Below, piece by piece: positions 43,888-55,130 of a stretch of 64,000 nt of DNA. The translations under genes and the position numbers were made by a program. Where the stretch lies: contig NZ_JAJDFY010000001.1 of NCBI RefSeq assembly GCF_024704365.1, forward strand, positions 725,001-789,000. The letters run 5' to 3'. Origin of the DNA: Thermomonas sp. S9. GTDB lineage: Bacteria; Pseudomonadota; Gammaproteobacteria; Xanthomonadales; Xanthomonadaceae. Each line of letters starts with the position of its first letter. Position 1 is the first letter of the stretch. The notes under the pieces are model-generated. The model saw only the letters and a program-made list of their open reading frames with translations, was not told where the DNA came from and made no database searches.

Positions 43888-45154
43888 ATGACCGCCGACG
43901 ACCTCCATCGCCGCCTCGACGCCCTGTGGCGGATGGAATCGCCGAAGCTGCTGGCGCGGCTGGCGCGTATCACCGGCAACATCGACACCGCCGAGGAACT
44001 CGCGCAGGACGTGCTGGTGGCGGCGCTGGAGCGCTGGCCGCGCGACGGCGTGCCCGAGAACCCGGCGGCGTGGCTGATGCAGGCCGCCAGGTACCGCGCC
44101 ATCGACCACCTGCGCCAGTGTCGGCTGCGCGTGCGCAAGCAGGATGAGTACGGCATCGAACTGGATCTGCACGGAGCCGACATGCAGGGCGACGAGGCGG
44201 AGCGGCGGGCGGAGGACGACATCGGCGACGACCTGCTGCGGCTGGTGTTCGCCAGTTGCCACCCGGTGTTGCCGATGGAGTCGCGGGTGGCGCTGACGCT
44301 GCGCCTGCTGGGCGGCCTCACCACCGCCGAGATCGCGCGTGCCTTCCTGCAGCAGGAGGCCACGGTGGCGCAGCGCATCGTGCGCGCCAAGCGCACGTTG
44401 GCCGACAGGCAGGTGGCCTTCGAGGTGCCGCGCAAGGCCGAACTGCCGCAGCGGCTGGACGCCGTGCTGGAGGTGGTCTATCTGGTCTTCAACGAAGGCT
44501 ATGCGGCGACCAGCGGCGACGACTGGATGCGTCCCGCGCTGTGCGAGGAGGCATTGCGACTGGGGCGGGTGCTGGCCGGGCTGCTGCCGCGCGAGCCCGA
44601 GGTGCTTGGTCTGCTGGCGCTGATGGAGCTGCAGGCCTCACGCATCCCTGCGCGCATCCGTGCGGACGGATCTCCGGTGCTGCTGGCCGACCAGGACCGC
44701 GCGCGCTGGGACTGGTTGCAGCTCCGGCGTGGCCTGCAGATGCTGGCGGTGGCGCAACGGCTGGGCGGAGCGGACGGTCCGTATGCCCTGCAGGCTGCAC
44801 TGGCGGCCTGCCATGCGCGCGCGCCGCTTCGAGGACACCGATTGGGCCGGCATCGCCGCGCTGTATGCGCGCCTGCTGCGGGTGCAGCCGTCGCCGGTGG
44901 TGGCGCTCAACCATGCCGTGGCGGTGTCGCGCGCGCAGGGCGCGGCGGCGGCGCTGCCGCTGGTCGAGGCGCTGGCGGCAGGTGGGGAACTTCGCGGCTA
45001 TCCGCCGCTGCATGCGGTGCGCGGTGACCTGCTGGCGGCGCTGGGGCGTGGCGATCAGGCCCGCGCAGAGTTCACGCGGGCGGCGGAATTGACCGGCAAT
45101 GCGCGTGAGCGGCAGGTGCTGCTCGCGCGCGCTGCTGGCTGCGCGGCTGGCTGA
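43888..45154 (+). pseudogene. ECF42-type RNA polymerase sigma factor, frameshifted in the C-terminal domain
   Basis: The N-terminal 170 residues are a sigma-70 ECF core: region 2 (GNIDTAEELAQDVLVAALERW, AARYRAIDHLRQ) and region 4 (RVALTLRLLGGLTTAEIAR). A long C-terminal extension (about 190-420, DUF6596/TPR-like) is typical of ECF42. The frame breaks near 44820 in a GCGCGC tract, most simply by loss of two bases, between AACHARA and RRFEDTDWAGIAALY; repaired length is 422 residues. The extension is needed for activity in studied members and replaces an anti-sigma factor. Adjacent DGPF and VOC genes are the usual context. Confidence 0.9.
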
Positions 45155-45160
45155 AACACC

Positions 45161-45182
45161 GAAGCCGCCTGCAGGCGGCTTC
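45161..45182. terminator. Hairpin terminator between sigma factor and DUF3016 gene
   Basis: GAAGCCGCC (45161-45169), loop TGCA and GGCGGCTTC (45174-45182) form a perfect nine-base-pair stem between converging genes. There is no long T-tract, so strength is uncertain. Confidence 0.7.
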
Positions 45183-45212
45183 AGGGATTTGGCCAGGCGG
45201 GAGGGCGACGGG

Positions 45213-45768
45213 TCAGCGCGCGGGCGCGGGGAATTCGCGGCGCAGCCAGCTGTCGATCATGCGCTTCTCGTAGCGCAGCGGGTCGGTGTCGTTCACCATC
45301 CCGGAATTGACCAGGAACGCCGGATCGGTCAGCTGGCGCTGGCCTTCCGCCACCACCTTGCCGCTGGCGTCGAGCTCGCGGAAGCGCACCGTCATCCGCG
45401 GCGGGTAGATGTCGCGGATGATGCGCACGTCCTGCGCGCCGATGCCGCGCCACGGCTCGTACTGGCCGGCGCGCTTGATGTCCTCGATGGTCAGCTCCAG
45501 CCGGTAGCCAGGCGGCAGCTGGCGCGCCGCCTGCTGGCGCATGTACTGCGCCAGCTGCAGCAAGCCAGTCGCCCTGGGCGGCGGCCTGGCGGTTGCCGCT
45601 GGAGGTGATCTCGCTGAAGTCGGCCGGATTGGACCAGGCCACGCTGACCGGGCCGGAGGAGGGCAGTGCGCGCGGGGCGTCCGCGGCCAGCATGTTGCTG
45701 GCGCCGCCGCCAGTGGCGCAGCCGGCCAGGGCCAGGCTGAGGGCGAGGGTGGCGAGGGCGATGCGCAT
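45213..45768 (-). pseudogene. DUF3016 family lipoprotein, frameshifted
   Basis: The 184-residue repaired protein starts MRIALATLALSLALAGC with a lipobox. The mature part has VSVAWSNPADFSEIT, LELTIEDIKRAGQYEPW and LRYEKRMIDSWLRREF, matching the DUF3016 periplasmic family. One extra base near 45564 separates AAQGDWL from QLAQYMRQQAAR. Function is unknown. A terminator hairpin separates it from the sigma factor and it has no close partner upstream. Confidence 0.85.
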
Positions 45769-45841
45769 GGCTGGACTCCGCGTGGGGCGAGGCCTGCAGT
45801 GTGCCGTCATCGGCGCGGACGGGGTAGGCGGCGTGGCCGGG

Positions 45842-46114
45842 TCAGTCAGCCGCCGTTTCGCCGGTGCCGTCCAGGAACCAGGCCTCCACCGTGCCCTTGA
45901 GCTTCATGGTCATCGGCATGCCGCGGCGATCCAGCGCGCGGCCCACCTGCACCCGCACCCAGCCCTCGCTGATGCAGTATTCCTCGACGTTGGTGCGCTC
46001 GATTCCGTTGAAGCGGATGCCGATGCCGCGCTCCAGCAGCGCGGGCCGGTGGAACGGGCTGCGCGGGTCGTTGGAGAGGCGGTCGGGCGGGGTGTCCAGC
46101 GGCGTATCGGTCAT
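45842..46114 (-). CDS. DUF3297 family protein
   Basis: A 90-residue soluble protein: LSNDPRSPFHRPALLERGIGIRFNGIE followed by VEEYCISEGWVRVQVG and MTMKLKGTVEAWF. This matches the short DUF3297 (glutathione peroxidase-associated) family common in proteobacteria. No catalytic motif is known. It is divergent from rsmC across 75 bases. Confidence 0.85.
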   Translation of the reverse strand: MTDTPLDTPPDRLSNDPRSPFHRPALLERGIGIRFNGIERTNVEEYCISEGWVRVQVGRALDRRGMPMTMKLKGTVEAWFLDGTGETAAD

Positions 46115-46189
46115 GGCCTAGCACTTCCAGCAAAAGAGCGACCATTATCGCGGCAGCGGCGCCGCCTGGCATCTGGCTACACTGCGCGG

Positions 46190-47251
46190 ATGCCCTCCGC
46201 GCACCGCGATCCCGCCCTCGACGCCCTCCTGCACCCCTTCGCCTCCGGCCTGCTGCACGGGCCCGAGGGCTGCCTGTTCCTGCGCGCCCGCGAGGGCGCG
46301 GCGCTGTGCGCGCAGGGGCTGCGCGGGCTGGCGGCGACCCAGCCGTTCCGGCCCGAGGCGGCGCGTTTGCAGCGGCTCGGCATCGAGCTGTTGGACGAGG
46401 ATGCCTTGCCCGCGCGGCAGTTCCCGCTGGTGCTGGTGCTGCCGCCGCGCCAGCGTGAGGAGGCGCGCGCGCTGTTGGCCCGTGCCTGCGCCGCGGTCGC
46501 GTCCGGTGGCCGGGTGGTGATCGCCGCCGCGAATGACGAGGGTGGGAAATCCCGCGAGGCCGAGCTGAAGCAGCTGGCCGGCGCGGTGAGCACCCTCAGC
46601 AAGCACCACTGCCGGGTGTGCTGGACGACCGGCGACGTGCCGGCCGATCCCGCGCTGCAGGCGCAGTGGGCACAGGCCGACGCGCCGCGCTGGCAGCCGT
46701 GTGGCGACGTTCCCGGTGGCGGCTTCCATACGCGTCCTGGCGTGTTCGCCTGGGATCGGGTGGATGCCGCCTCCGCGCTGCTGGCGGCGGCGTTGCCGGC
46801 GGGCCTGCGCGGCCGGGTGGCGGATCTCGGCGCGGGCTGGGGCTATCTGTCGCTGCAGGTGCTGGCGCGCTGCCCGCAGGTGACGGCGCTGGAGATGTTC
46901 GAGGCGGATGCGCGCGCGCTCGCGCTGGCCGAGGCCAATCTCGCCGCGCCGGCACGGGCGCACGGCGTGGCGCTGCGCCTGCACTGGCACGACGTGGCGG
47001 CCGGAGTGGCGGGGCCGTTCGATGCCATCGTCTGCAATCCGCCGTTCCACGCGCTGGGGCGCGGCGAGCGCCCGGACATCGGGCGCGCCTTCATCGCCGC
47101 GGCCGCGCAGGCGCTGCGCCCGGGGGGCGCGCTGTGGCTGGTCGCCAATCGCCACCTGCCCTATGAGGAGGCCCTGGGATCCGCCTTCGGCCAGGTCGAT
47201 GCCGTCGCCCAGCAGGGTGGCTTCAAGATCGTGCGCGCGGTGAAGGCATGA
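46190..47251 (+). CDS. rsmC: 16S rRNA (guanine-1207-N2)-methyltransferase RsmC-like
   Basis: The 353-residue protein has an N-terminal degenerate domain (about 1-165) and a C-terminal methyltransferase domain (about 170-353). Motif I is VADLGAGWGYLSL and the N2-G target loop is CNPPFHALG, as in RsmC/RlmG. It methylates G1207 in 16S rRNA of the small subunit. GFHTRPGVFAWD marks the domain boundary. The stop overlaps the rsuA start by four bases (ATGA), coupling two 16S-modifying enzymes. Confidence 0.88.
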   Translation: MPSAHRDPALDALLHPFASGLLHGPEGCLFLRAREGAALCAQGLRGLAATQPFRPEAARLQRLGIELLDEDALPARQFPLVLVLPPRQREEARALLARACAAVASGGRVVIAAANDEGGKSREAELKQLAGAVSTLSKHHCRVCWTTGDVPADPALQAQWAQADAPRWQPCGDVPGGGFHTRPGVFAWDRVDAASALLAAALPAGLRGRVADLGAGWGYLSLQVLARCPQVTALEMFEADARALALAEANLAAPARAHGVALRLHWHDVAAGVAGPFDAIVCNPPFHALGRGERPDIGRAFIAAAAQALRPGGALWLVANRHLPYEEALGSAFGQVDAVAQQGGFKIVRAVKA

Positions 47252-47949
47252 AGCTGGTCAAGCATATTGCGAATCTCGGCTACGGCAGCCGCAAGCAGGT
47301 GCAGCGGATGTTCCGCGAGGGCCGCATCACCAACGCCGCCGGCGAGGTGCTGTATGCAGACGATCTGCTGGACCACGACGACGTGCGCGTGGACGGGCAG
47401 CCGCTGGACCCGCCGCCGGGCCTGCTGCTGATGCTGCACAAGCCCACCGGCTATACCTGTTCGACCAGGGATGCCGGCCGCCTCGTCTACGACCTGCTGC
47501 CACCGCGCTTCCGCCTGCGCGCCCCGGTGCTGTCCACGGTCGGGCGGCTGGACCGCGAGACTTCCGGCCTGCTGCTGCTGACCGACGACGGCCAGTTGCT
47601 GCACCGGATCATCGCGCCGAAAGCGAAGCTGCCGAAGGTATACCTGGCCACGCTGGCGCAGGACCTGCGCGGGGACGAGGCGGCGCTGTTCGCGGCCGGC
47701 ACATTGATGCTGGAGGGCGAGACGACGCCGCTGCTGCCGGCGCGGCTCGATGTGCTGGAGCCGCGCCGCGCGCGGCTGACCCTGCACGAGGGGCGCTACC
47801 ACCAGGTGCGGCGGATGTTCGCCGCGGCCGGCAACCACGTGCTGGCGCTGCACCGCGAGCGCATTGGCGGGCTGGATCTCGACGGGCTGCCGCCCGGCGC
47901 GTGGCGACGGCTGGACGAGGACGCGCGCGCGCGGTTGTTCGTGGCCTGA
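47248..47949 (+). CDS. rsuA: 16S rRNA pseudouridine-516 synthase RsuA
   Basis: The 233-residue enzyme has an S4 RNA-binding domain (about 1-60, NLGYGSRKQVQRMFREGRI) and the RsuA/RluB/E/F catalytic domain. The active Asp is in VGRLDRETSGLLLL, and GRYHQVRRMFAAAGN is the conserved C-terminal motif. It isomerises U516 of 16S rRNA. It is co-transcribed with rsmC. Assignment to RsuA over RluE/F is based on length and the neighbouring 16S enzyme. Confidence 0.9.
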   Translation: MKLVKHIANLGYGSRKQVQRMFREGRITNAAGEVLYADDLLDHDDVRVDGQPLDPPPGLLLMLHKPTGYTCSTRDAGRLVYDLLPPRFRLRAPVLSTVGRLDRETSGLLLLTDDGQLLHRIIAPKAKLPKVYLATLAQDLRGDEAALFAAGTLMLEGETTPLLPARLDVLEPRRARLTLHEGRYHQVRRMFAAAGNHVLALHRERIGGLDLDGLPPGAWRRLDEDARARLFVA

Positions 47950-47962
47950 GTGTGGATCGCCT

Positions 47963-48079
47963 GCGAAGGCGCCTGCGGGGCAGGCTGGCTGCGCGGCTTC
48001 TGCGAACGTCCTGTTCGAGGCGCCGCCGCAGGCCATCCTTGGCCTGCTCTTCGCAACCCTGCCCCGCAGGCGGCTTCGC
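47963..48079. repeat. Structured inverted-repeat element between rsuA and a DUF1415 gene
   Basis: Arms 47963-47984 and 48058-48079 are 22-base inverted repeats with one mismatch. The 73-base interior holds two further hairpins: CGAAC/GTTCG (48003-48017) and GCAGGCC/GGCCTGC (48028-48047). The element exactly fills the gap between converging stops. It lacks a T-tract and a clear target-site duplication. It could be a bidirectional 3' structure, a palindromic mobile unit or an RNA; sequence alone does not decide. Confidence 0.75.
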
Positions 48080-48082
48080 GTG

Positions 48083-48651
48083 TCAGCGCGTCGATTCGCC
48101 GGAGAGCAGTGCGCGAAAGCCCTCAAGCCAAGTTCGCGCATGGTCGCGATGTTGCGCGCGATGATCGCGTCCGGCTGCGGGTAGGCCGCCACCGCACGTT
48201 CCACGCTGTCCTCGCGCAGCAGGTGCAGGATGGGCCAGGGCGCGCGGTTGGTCAGGTTGCCGGGGTCGTCCGGCGCGGTGTCGGCGAAGCGGTAATCGGG
48301 ATGGAAGCTGGCCACCTGCAGCACGCCGTCCAGCGCCATCGCCTCCACCAGCGCGTCGGCATCCTCGAGGAAATCGTTGTAGTCGAGGAAGTCGCCCAGC
48401 ACCAGCGGATGCACCAGCAGGGTGGTATCGACCGTCTCCGTCGGAGTATCGCGCAGCAGCGCCAGTTCCTCGCCCAGCTGCTCCAGCAGCGCGCGCTCGG
48501 TGCTGGCGTCGCTGATGACGATCCGCACCTGCTGCTTCACGTACACCGCCTTGGCGAACGGGCACAGGTTCAGCCCGATCACCGCGCGCTCCAGCCAGCG
48601 GCGGACGTCGGCCTCGATGGCCTCAAGATCCAGCGGAGCGGTGGCAGGCAT
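48083..48651 (-). pseudogene. DUF1415 family protein, frameshifted at the 3' end
   Basis: The product has the family signature AVIGLNLCPFAKAVYV near residue 25, then DYNDFLEDADALVEAM and NRAPWPILHLLRE. One base is missing near 48129; the intended end is ELGLEGFRALLSGESTR, giving 189 residues. Without the repair the frame runs on for 300 codons into antisense of rsuA, which is not credible. DUF1415 has no proven role. ATG 48663 is an alternative start. Confidence 0.87.
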
Positions 48652-48699
48652 GGCATTCGGCACGGTGACGGGGCGCGCAGGTTAACGCATGCTGGGCGG

Positions 48700-49596
48700 A
48701 TGCCGACACCTGCCGCCGCTGCCGCGTCACGGTCACGTCCTGCCATCCTGCTGATGCTGGCGGCGGTGGCCGCGTTCTCGCTGATGGATGCGGGGCTGAA
48801 GGCGCTCTCGGCGCACTATCCGCCGCTCGAGGTGGCGGCGCTGCGCAGCCTGTCTTCGCTGCCGTGGCTGCTGGGATGGGCGCTGGCGAGTGGCGGGCTG
48901 CGCGCGCTGCGGCCGGTGCGCTGGTCGCTGCATCTGCTGCGCGGGGCGCTGGGGGTGCTGATGATGGCCAGCTTCGTCTATGCTCTGCGGCGCCTGCCGC
49001 TGTCCACGGCCTATGCGATTTTCTTCGTCGCCCCACTGCTGATCACCGCGCTGTCGGTGCCGCTGCTGGGCGAGCGGGTCGGGCCGCGGCGCTGGACGGC
49101 GATCGCGATCGGCCTGCTCGGCGTGCTGGTGGTGCTGCGCCCCAGCGGGGCGGGCATGCTCAGCCTGGCCGGGCTGGCGGTGCTGCTGGCAGCGGGCGGC
49201 TATGCGCTGTCGGCGATCAGCGTGCGGGTGCTGGCGCGCACCGACAGCACCCAGGCGATCACCTTCTGGGTGATGCTGCTGATGGCGGCCGGCGCAGGAG
49301 CGCTGGCGCTGCCGGGCTGGGTGGCGCTGCGTGGCGAGCATGTCGCGCTGGTGCTGGGCATCGGCATCGCCGGCGCGCTGGGGCAATATGCGATCACCGA
49401 GGCGTTCCGGCGCGGCGAGGCTTCGCTGATCGCGCCGCTGGAATACACCGCGCTGGCCTGGGGCGTGGGGCTGGATCTGGCGGTCTGGGGCGTGCTGCCG
49501 GACGCGGTCACCTGGGTCGGGGCCGCGATCATCATCGCCAGCGGGCTGTACCTGCTGCGGCGCGAGCGCGTGCACGCCGAGGCCGAGCACCCCTGA
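48700..49596 (+). CDS. EamA/DMT family transporter
   Basis: The 298-residue membrane protein has ten helices in two EamA repeats (about 15-145 and 155-290). Typical segments are ILLMLAAVAAFSLMDAGLKAL, LLGERVGPRRWTAI and PLEYTALAWGVGLD. DMT proteins of this kind export amino acids or small metabolites; the substrate cannot be inferred. The ATG at 48700 has GGGCGG upstream. It is divergent from the DUF1415 gene by 48 bases. Confidence 0.9.
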   Translation: MPTPAAAAASRSRPAILLMLAAVAAFSLMDAGLKALSAHYPPLEVAALRSLSSLPWLLGWALASGGLRALRPVRWSLHLLRGALGVLMMASFVYALRRLPLSTAYAIFFVAPLLITALSVPLLGERVGPRRWTAIAIGLLGVLVVLRPSGAGMLSLAGLAVLLAAGGYALSAISVRVLARTDSTQAITFWVMLLMAAGAGALALPGWVALRGEHVALVLGIGIAGALGQYAITEAFRRGEASLIAPLEYTALAWGVGLDLAVWGVLPDAVTWVGAAIIIASGLYLLRRERVHAEAEHP

Positions 49597-49641
49597 GCCG
49601 CGGCCGATGCGCGGCGGTTGCGGGCTGCGAGGATGCGGCGA

Positions 49642-50532
49642 TCAGGGCGCGGCGGCGGCCGGCGCCCCTTCGCCGATGGTCTGGTTGAGCAGCTCGGCCA
49701 GGCGCTCGCCGGCCAGGCGCACGCGGTCTTCCGCCAGCGGGCGCATGTGATCCAGATAGTCCTGGGTCAGCACGTGCTTGTTGCCCGGCGGATACAGGCC
49801 CTTGGCGTCGATCAGCTGGCAGGACTCCTCGGCCCAGGCCAGCGGGGCCTCGGTTGCGACGTGCGCCGTGATCGGGCCCGGCGCCAGCGCCTTGTCCAGC
49901 AGGTTGACGTATTCCAGCGGCGGCAGCGGGCGGCTGGCGAGGATGTAGTAGTCCCAGATCGCGTGCAGATTGGTGCCCATCACGCCGTTGGCGTAGTTCT
50001 TCGCCGCGTAGGGTTCCGGCGGCACCGCGGTGCGCAGGCTGATCTGGTACTGGTTGCCGCCGGCGTCCGGGCGGTTGCCGGCATGCATCGGCTGGTGCAC
50101 GTCACCCACGAAGTGCACCACGAACTTGAGCGCGTCGCGGCGCGCCTCCAGCGGCTGGCTGCGGTCGCCCAGGATCGCCAGCTGGCGCTGGATCGCGCCA
50201 ACCACGCAGTTGCCGTCCGGGCAGTCGCGGGCGAGGTCGAAGCCGCAGCCGCCGCCGCGCGCGTTGATGTAGTGCCAGCGCGAGGTGGCCTTGAAGCGGC
50301 CGGGATCGGCCGTGCGCAGGTCGTCGGCCCAGGAGGCCACGCCGGCCAGGGTCGGGATCGGCTCGCCGGCCAGCAGCGCGGCGACTTCGGCGCGCGCCTT
50401 GGGGTCGAGATGGCGCTGGGCGATCTCGCCGACCATGGCGTGGCCCAGGCGCGACCAGGCCAGCGCGGTGGAGGTAATGCCCAGGCATAGCAGGGCGAGC
50501 AGCAGCAAGCGGGTGCGGAGGTTCGTCGTCAT
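49642..50532 (-). CDS. S1/P1 family nuclease
   Basis: The 296-residue exported enzyme has a signal peptide ending ALA, so the mature N-terminal residue is Trp (WSRLGHAMV), the first ligand of the tri-zinc site. Further ligands lie in SWADDLR, WHYIN, HFVGDVHQPMHAG and NLHAIWDYYI. It should cut single-stranded DNA and RNA and act as a 3'-nucleotidase in the periplasm or outside the cell. A close downstream partner is lacking. Confidence 0.93.
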   Translation of the reverse strand: MTTNLRTRLLLLALLCLGITSTALAWSRLGHAMVGEIAQRHLDPKARAEVAALLAGEPIPTLAGVASWADDLRTADPGRFKATSRWHYINARGGGCGFDLARDCPDGNCVVGAIQRQLAILGDRSQPLEARRDALKFVVHFVGDVHQPMHAGNRPDAGGNQYQISLRTAVPPEPYAAKNYANGVMGTNLHAIWDYYILASRPLPPLEYVNLLDKALAPGPITAHVATEAPLAWAEESCQLIDAKGLYPPGNKHVLTQDYLDHMRPLAEDRVRLAGERLAELLNQTIGEGAPAAAAP

Positions 50533-50576
50533 GCCGGCAAGCATAGCCCGGCATGACGACGCGCGGATGACCGCCT

Positions 50577-51987
<1,411 letters not shown>

Positions 51988-52015
51988 CCGCCGGCCCACG
52001 GCCTCCGGCCTCCTC

Positions 52016-52040
52016 GAAGCCCCGCCACGCGCGGGGCTTC
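52016..52040 (+). terminator. Hairpin after gap
   Basis: GAAGCCCCGC (52016-52025), loop CACGC and GCGGGGCTTC (52031-52040) form a perfect ten-base-pair stem. No T-tract follows, so it may attenuate or stabilise the 3' end rather than fully terminate. Confidence 0.65.
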
Positions 52041-52094
52041 GTGCATGCCGGCGCGCAGGCGGGCTTGCCCGCGGTCGTGGTATAGAGGCATCCC

Positions 52095-53777
52095 ATGCAG
52101 AGTGGCGAGGACGCCAGCGGCACCTGGAGCATGCGCCACCGGCTGGCGTTCGGTCTGGCCCTGGCCACCCTGTTGCCGGTGCTGCTGTTCGGCGCGGTCC
52201 TGCTGTGGGGCCAGTGGCGCGACAGCCGCGATACCTTGCTGCTGCGTCTGGACGCCAATGCGCGGCTGAATGCCGGGGTGATCGATGACTACATCGACGC
52301 GCAGCAGGCCGGGCTGGACCTGCTCGCCGATCAGATGGCGATGGACCTGTCGCGCGCCAAGCCTGACCTGGCCAAGCTGCTGTACATCTATCCCGGCATG
52401 CTGCGCGCCCTGCACGTGGATGCCGACGGCAACGTCACGCTGGCACGCGATGCCCGTGGCCGTGAGCTGGTGTCGCCGGCCGGCGGGGTCGGCGGCGAGG
52501 ACTGGTTCCGCTGGGTGCGCGCGCAGTCGCGGATCCATGTCTCCGGGGTGCGCCGGCAGGATGCTTATGGCAACGAGGCGGTGGTGATGATCACGGCGCC
52601 GGTGCTGCGCGGCAATACGTTCGACGGTGCCTTGCAGGCGGCGATTCCGGTTGAAAGTTTCACCCGCCTTCCTTCGGAAAGTCTGGCCCGGCGCGACCTG
52701 CAGCTGCTCCTGCTGGATGCCGACAACCGCGTGATCCATGCCGCGCCGGGGTTGAGCTTCTCGGTGCTGGACGATGCCGGCCCGCTGGGGCGCCAGCTGC
52801 GCGCGCTGGCGCGGCCTACCGACCGCGAGGTGCGGGTGCGGCGGATGTCCGGGCTGCTGCACGACGGCGACGATGCCTACGTGGCCGCGGTGCAGCTGAA
52901 GCACGGCTGGACCCTGGTGCTGGCGGCACCGGGCGCGGTGCTGCGCGCGCCGCTCCTGCCCAGGCTGCTGCTGCTCGCAGCAATGCTGGGCGTCACCCTG
53001 CTGGGCGTGGGCGCAGCGATCTGGTGGCAGCGCAAGATGCTGAGCGACAGCCTCGGCTATCTGCTGGCCAGCCTGCGCGGCTACGCGCTGGGCGGGCGCA
53101 TCGACACCAGCGTGAACGCGCGTCTGCCCGACGAGCTGCTGCCGTTGGCGGAGGGGATCGGCGAGCTGGGCGCGCGCATGAACGCGGCGTTCGACGAGCT
53201 CAACAAGGTGCTGGAGGAGCGCGAGCACGTGATCGCCACCCGTACCGACTCGCTGCGCCAGGCAGTGGCGGAGCTGGACCGCCTCAGTCGCACCGATGCG
53301 CTCACCGGCAGCCTGAACTACCGCGGCTTCCTCGAGGCCGGCGATCGCCTGTGGGGCGAGGCGCAGGCCAGCGGCAAGCCGCTGTCGGTGCTGGCGCTGG
53401 ATATCGACCATTTCAAGCGCTACAACGACCTCTACGGGCATTCCGAGGGCGACAGCGCCCTGCGCCGGTTCGCGGGCGCGGTGCGCAGCGCCCTGCTGCA
53501 TTCCGACGACGTGCTGGCGCGCCCGGGCGGCGAGGAGTTCACCGTGCTGCTGCCGGCCACCACCCATGCCCAGGCGATGCACGTCGCCAAGCGGGTGTGC
53601 CAGCGTGTGCGCGATGCCGACATCGCCCATGCCGGGTCGCCCAAGGGGCGGATCACGGTCAGCGTGGGCGTGGCGACCCTGCAGCCCGGCGACACCGAGG
53701 TGGAGGACATCCTCAAGCGCGCGGACGCGGCGCTGTACCGCGCCAAGGCCGCCGGGCGCGACACCATCAGCGACTGA
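52095..53777 (+). CDS. Membrane sensor diguanylate cyclase
   Basis: The 560-residue protein has an N-terminal membrane helix (about 18-38), a periplasmic sensor of Cache type (about 45-285), a second helix (about 292-315), a HAMP-like linker and a GGDEF domain (about 395-558). The active loop is PGGEEF, so cyclic di-GMP synthesis is expected. The position of the inhibitory I-site (RxxD) reads HSDD, so product inhibition is probably absent. It lies between gap and pgk on the same strand and might share transcripts with them. Confidence 0.92.
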   Translation: MQSGEDASGTWSMRHRLAFGLALATLLPVLLFGAVLLWGQWRDSRDTLLLRLDANARLNAGVIDDYIDAQQAGLDLLADQMAMDLSRAKPDLAKLLYIYPGMLRALHVDADGNVTLARDARGRELVSPAGGVGGEDWFRWVRAQSRIHVSGVRRQDAYGNEAVVMITAPVLRGNTFDGALQAAIPVESFTRLPSESLARRDLQLLLLDADNRVIHAAPGLSFSVLDDAGPLGRQLRALARPTDREVRVRRMSGLLHDGDDAYVAAVQLKHGWTLVLAAPGAVLRAPLLPRLLLLAAMLGVTLLGVGAAIWWQRKMLSDSLGYLLASLRGYALGGRIDTSVNARLPDELLPLAEGIGELGARMNAAFDELNKVLEEREHVIATRTDSLRQAVAELDRLSRTDALTGSLNYRGFLEAGDRLWGEAQASGKPLSVLALDIDHFKRYNDLYGHSEGDSALRRFAGAVRSALLHSDDVLARPGGEEFTVLLPATTHAQAMHVAKRVCQRVRDADIAHAGSPKGRITVSVGVATLQPGDTEVEDILKRADAALYRAKAAGRDTISD

Positions 53778-53862
53778 CCGCGCGCCGCCGGGCGCCGTCG
53801 GGTTTGAACCGCTGCCGGCGCGACGCGACAATGGCGGCCTTTCCACTTCCGGCGGCCCGCCC

Positions 53863-55041
53863 ATGTCCATCCTCCGCATGACCGACCTCGACCTCGCCGG
53901 CAAGCGCGTGCTGATCCGGCAGGATCTCAACGTGCCGATCGACGCGGCCGGCCACATTGCCTCGGAACAGCGCATCCTGGCCTCGCTGCCCACCCTGCGC
54001 CTGGCGCTGGAGCGGGGCGCGGCGGTGATGGTGATGTCGCATCTGGGGCGGCCGAAAGAGGGCACGTGGAGCGCGGCTGACTCGCTGGCGCCGGTGGCCG
54101 CGCGCCTGGCCGAACTGCTGGAACGGCCGGTGCCGCTGGTGCGCGAGTATCTGGACGGCGTGCAGGTCGCTCCGGGCGCGCTGGTGCTGCTGGAGAACTG
54201 CCGCATGAACATGGGCGAAGGCAAGGACGATGAGGCGTTGGCGCGCAAGTACGCCGCGCTGTGCGACGTGTTCGTGATGGATGCCTTCGGCACCGCGCAC
54301 CGCGCGCAGGCCTCCACCCACGGCGTCATCCGCTTCGCCCCGGTCGCTTGCGGCGGCCCGCTGCTGATGGCCGAGCTCGACGCGCTGGACAGGGCGCTGA
54401 CCGACCCGGCGCGGCCGCTGCTGGCGATCGTCGCCGGCAGCAAGGTCAGCACCAAGCTCGAACTGCTGGGCAGTCTGGTCGAGAACGTGGACCAGCTGAT
54501 CGTCGGCGGCGGGATCGCCAATACCTTCCTCGCCGCACGGGGCGATGCAGTCGGCAGGTCGCTGATGGAGCCGGAACTGCTCGACACCGCCAGGCAGATC
54601 ATGGCGGATGCCAAGGCGCGCGGCGCCGAGATTCCGCTGCCGGTGGACGTGGTGGTGGCCCCAGCCTTCGCCGCCGATGCGCCGGCCACGGTCAAGCCGG
54701 TGGATGCGGTGGGCGAAGGCGACATGATCCTCGACATTGGCCCGGCCACCGCCGCGTATTACGCCGGGCTCATCGCCGAGGCCGGCACCGTGGTCTGGAA
54801 CGGCCCGGTGGGCGTGTTCGAGTTCGATGCCTTCGCCGCCGGTACCGCGGTGGTGGCGCGCGCGATCGCGGCCTCCCGCGCCTTCTCCATCGCTGGCGGC
54901 GGCGACACCCTGGCCGCGGTGGACAAGTTCGGCATCGCCTCCCAGGTGTCCTACATCTCCACCGGTGGCGGCGCGTTCCTGGAATTCCTGGAAGGCAAGA
55001 CCCTGCCGGCGGTGGCCGCGCTGCAGGCGCGCGCTGGCTGA
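53863..55041 (+). CDS. pgk: Phosphoglycerate kinase
   Basis: Pgk transfers phosphate from 1,3-bisphosphoglycerate to ADP. The 392-residue protein has RQDLNVPID for the substrate-binding loop, [18 protein letters not shown] and the nucleotide-side GGGDTLAAV near the C-terminus. [13 protein letters not shown] is the hinge/basic motif. The start ATG 53863 is 85 bases after the cyclase stop. Confidence 0.96.
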   Translation: MSILRMTDLDLAGKRVLIRQDLNVPIDAAGHIASEQRILASLPTLRLALERGAAVMVMSHLGRPKEGTWSAADSLAPVAARLAELLERPVPLVREYLDGVQVAPGALVLLENCRMNMGEGKDDEALARKYAALCDVFVMDAFGTAHRAQASTHGVIRFAPVACGGPLLMAELDALDRALTDPARPLLAIVAGSKVSTKLELLGSLVENVDQLIVGGGIANTFLAARGDAVGRSLMEPELLDTARQIMADAKARGAEIPLPVDVVVAPAFAADAPATVKPVDAVGEGDMILDIGPATAAYYAGLIAEAGTVVWNGPVGVFEFDAFAAGTAVVARAIAASRAFSIAGGGDTLAAVDKFGIASQVSYISTGGGAFLEFLEGKTLPAVAALQARAG

Positions 55042-55130
55042 AGTCGATTGCAGGCGCCGGATCCATCGTTCACGCGACGGATCGCCGTGATAGCGTGGGA
55101 TCAACCCCAAGCACACGATTCCGCGCTTCC

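Noticed and set aside
47161-48663. A 500-residue DUF1415 fusion protein
   Set aside because: The extension arises from one missing base near 48129. The normal end ELGLEGFRALLSGESTR is present in the next frame and the extension is antisense to rsuA.
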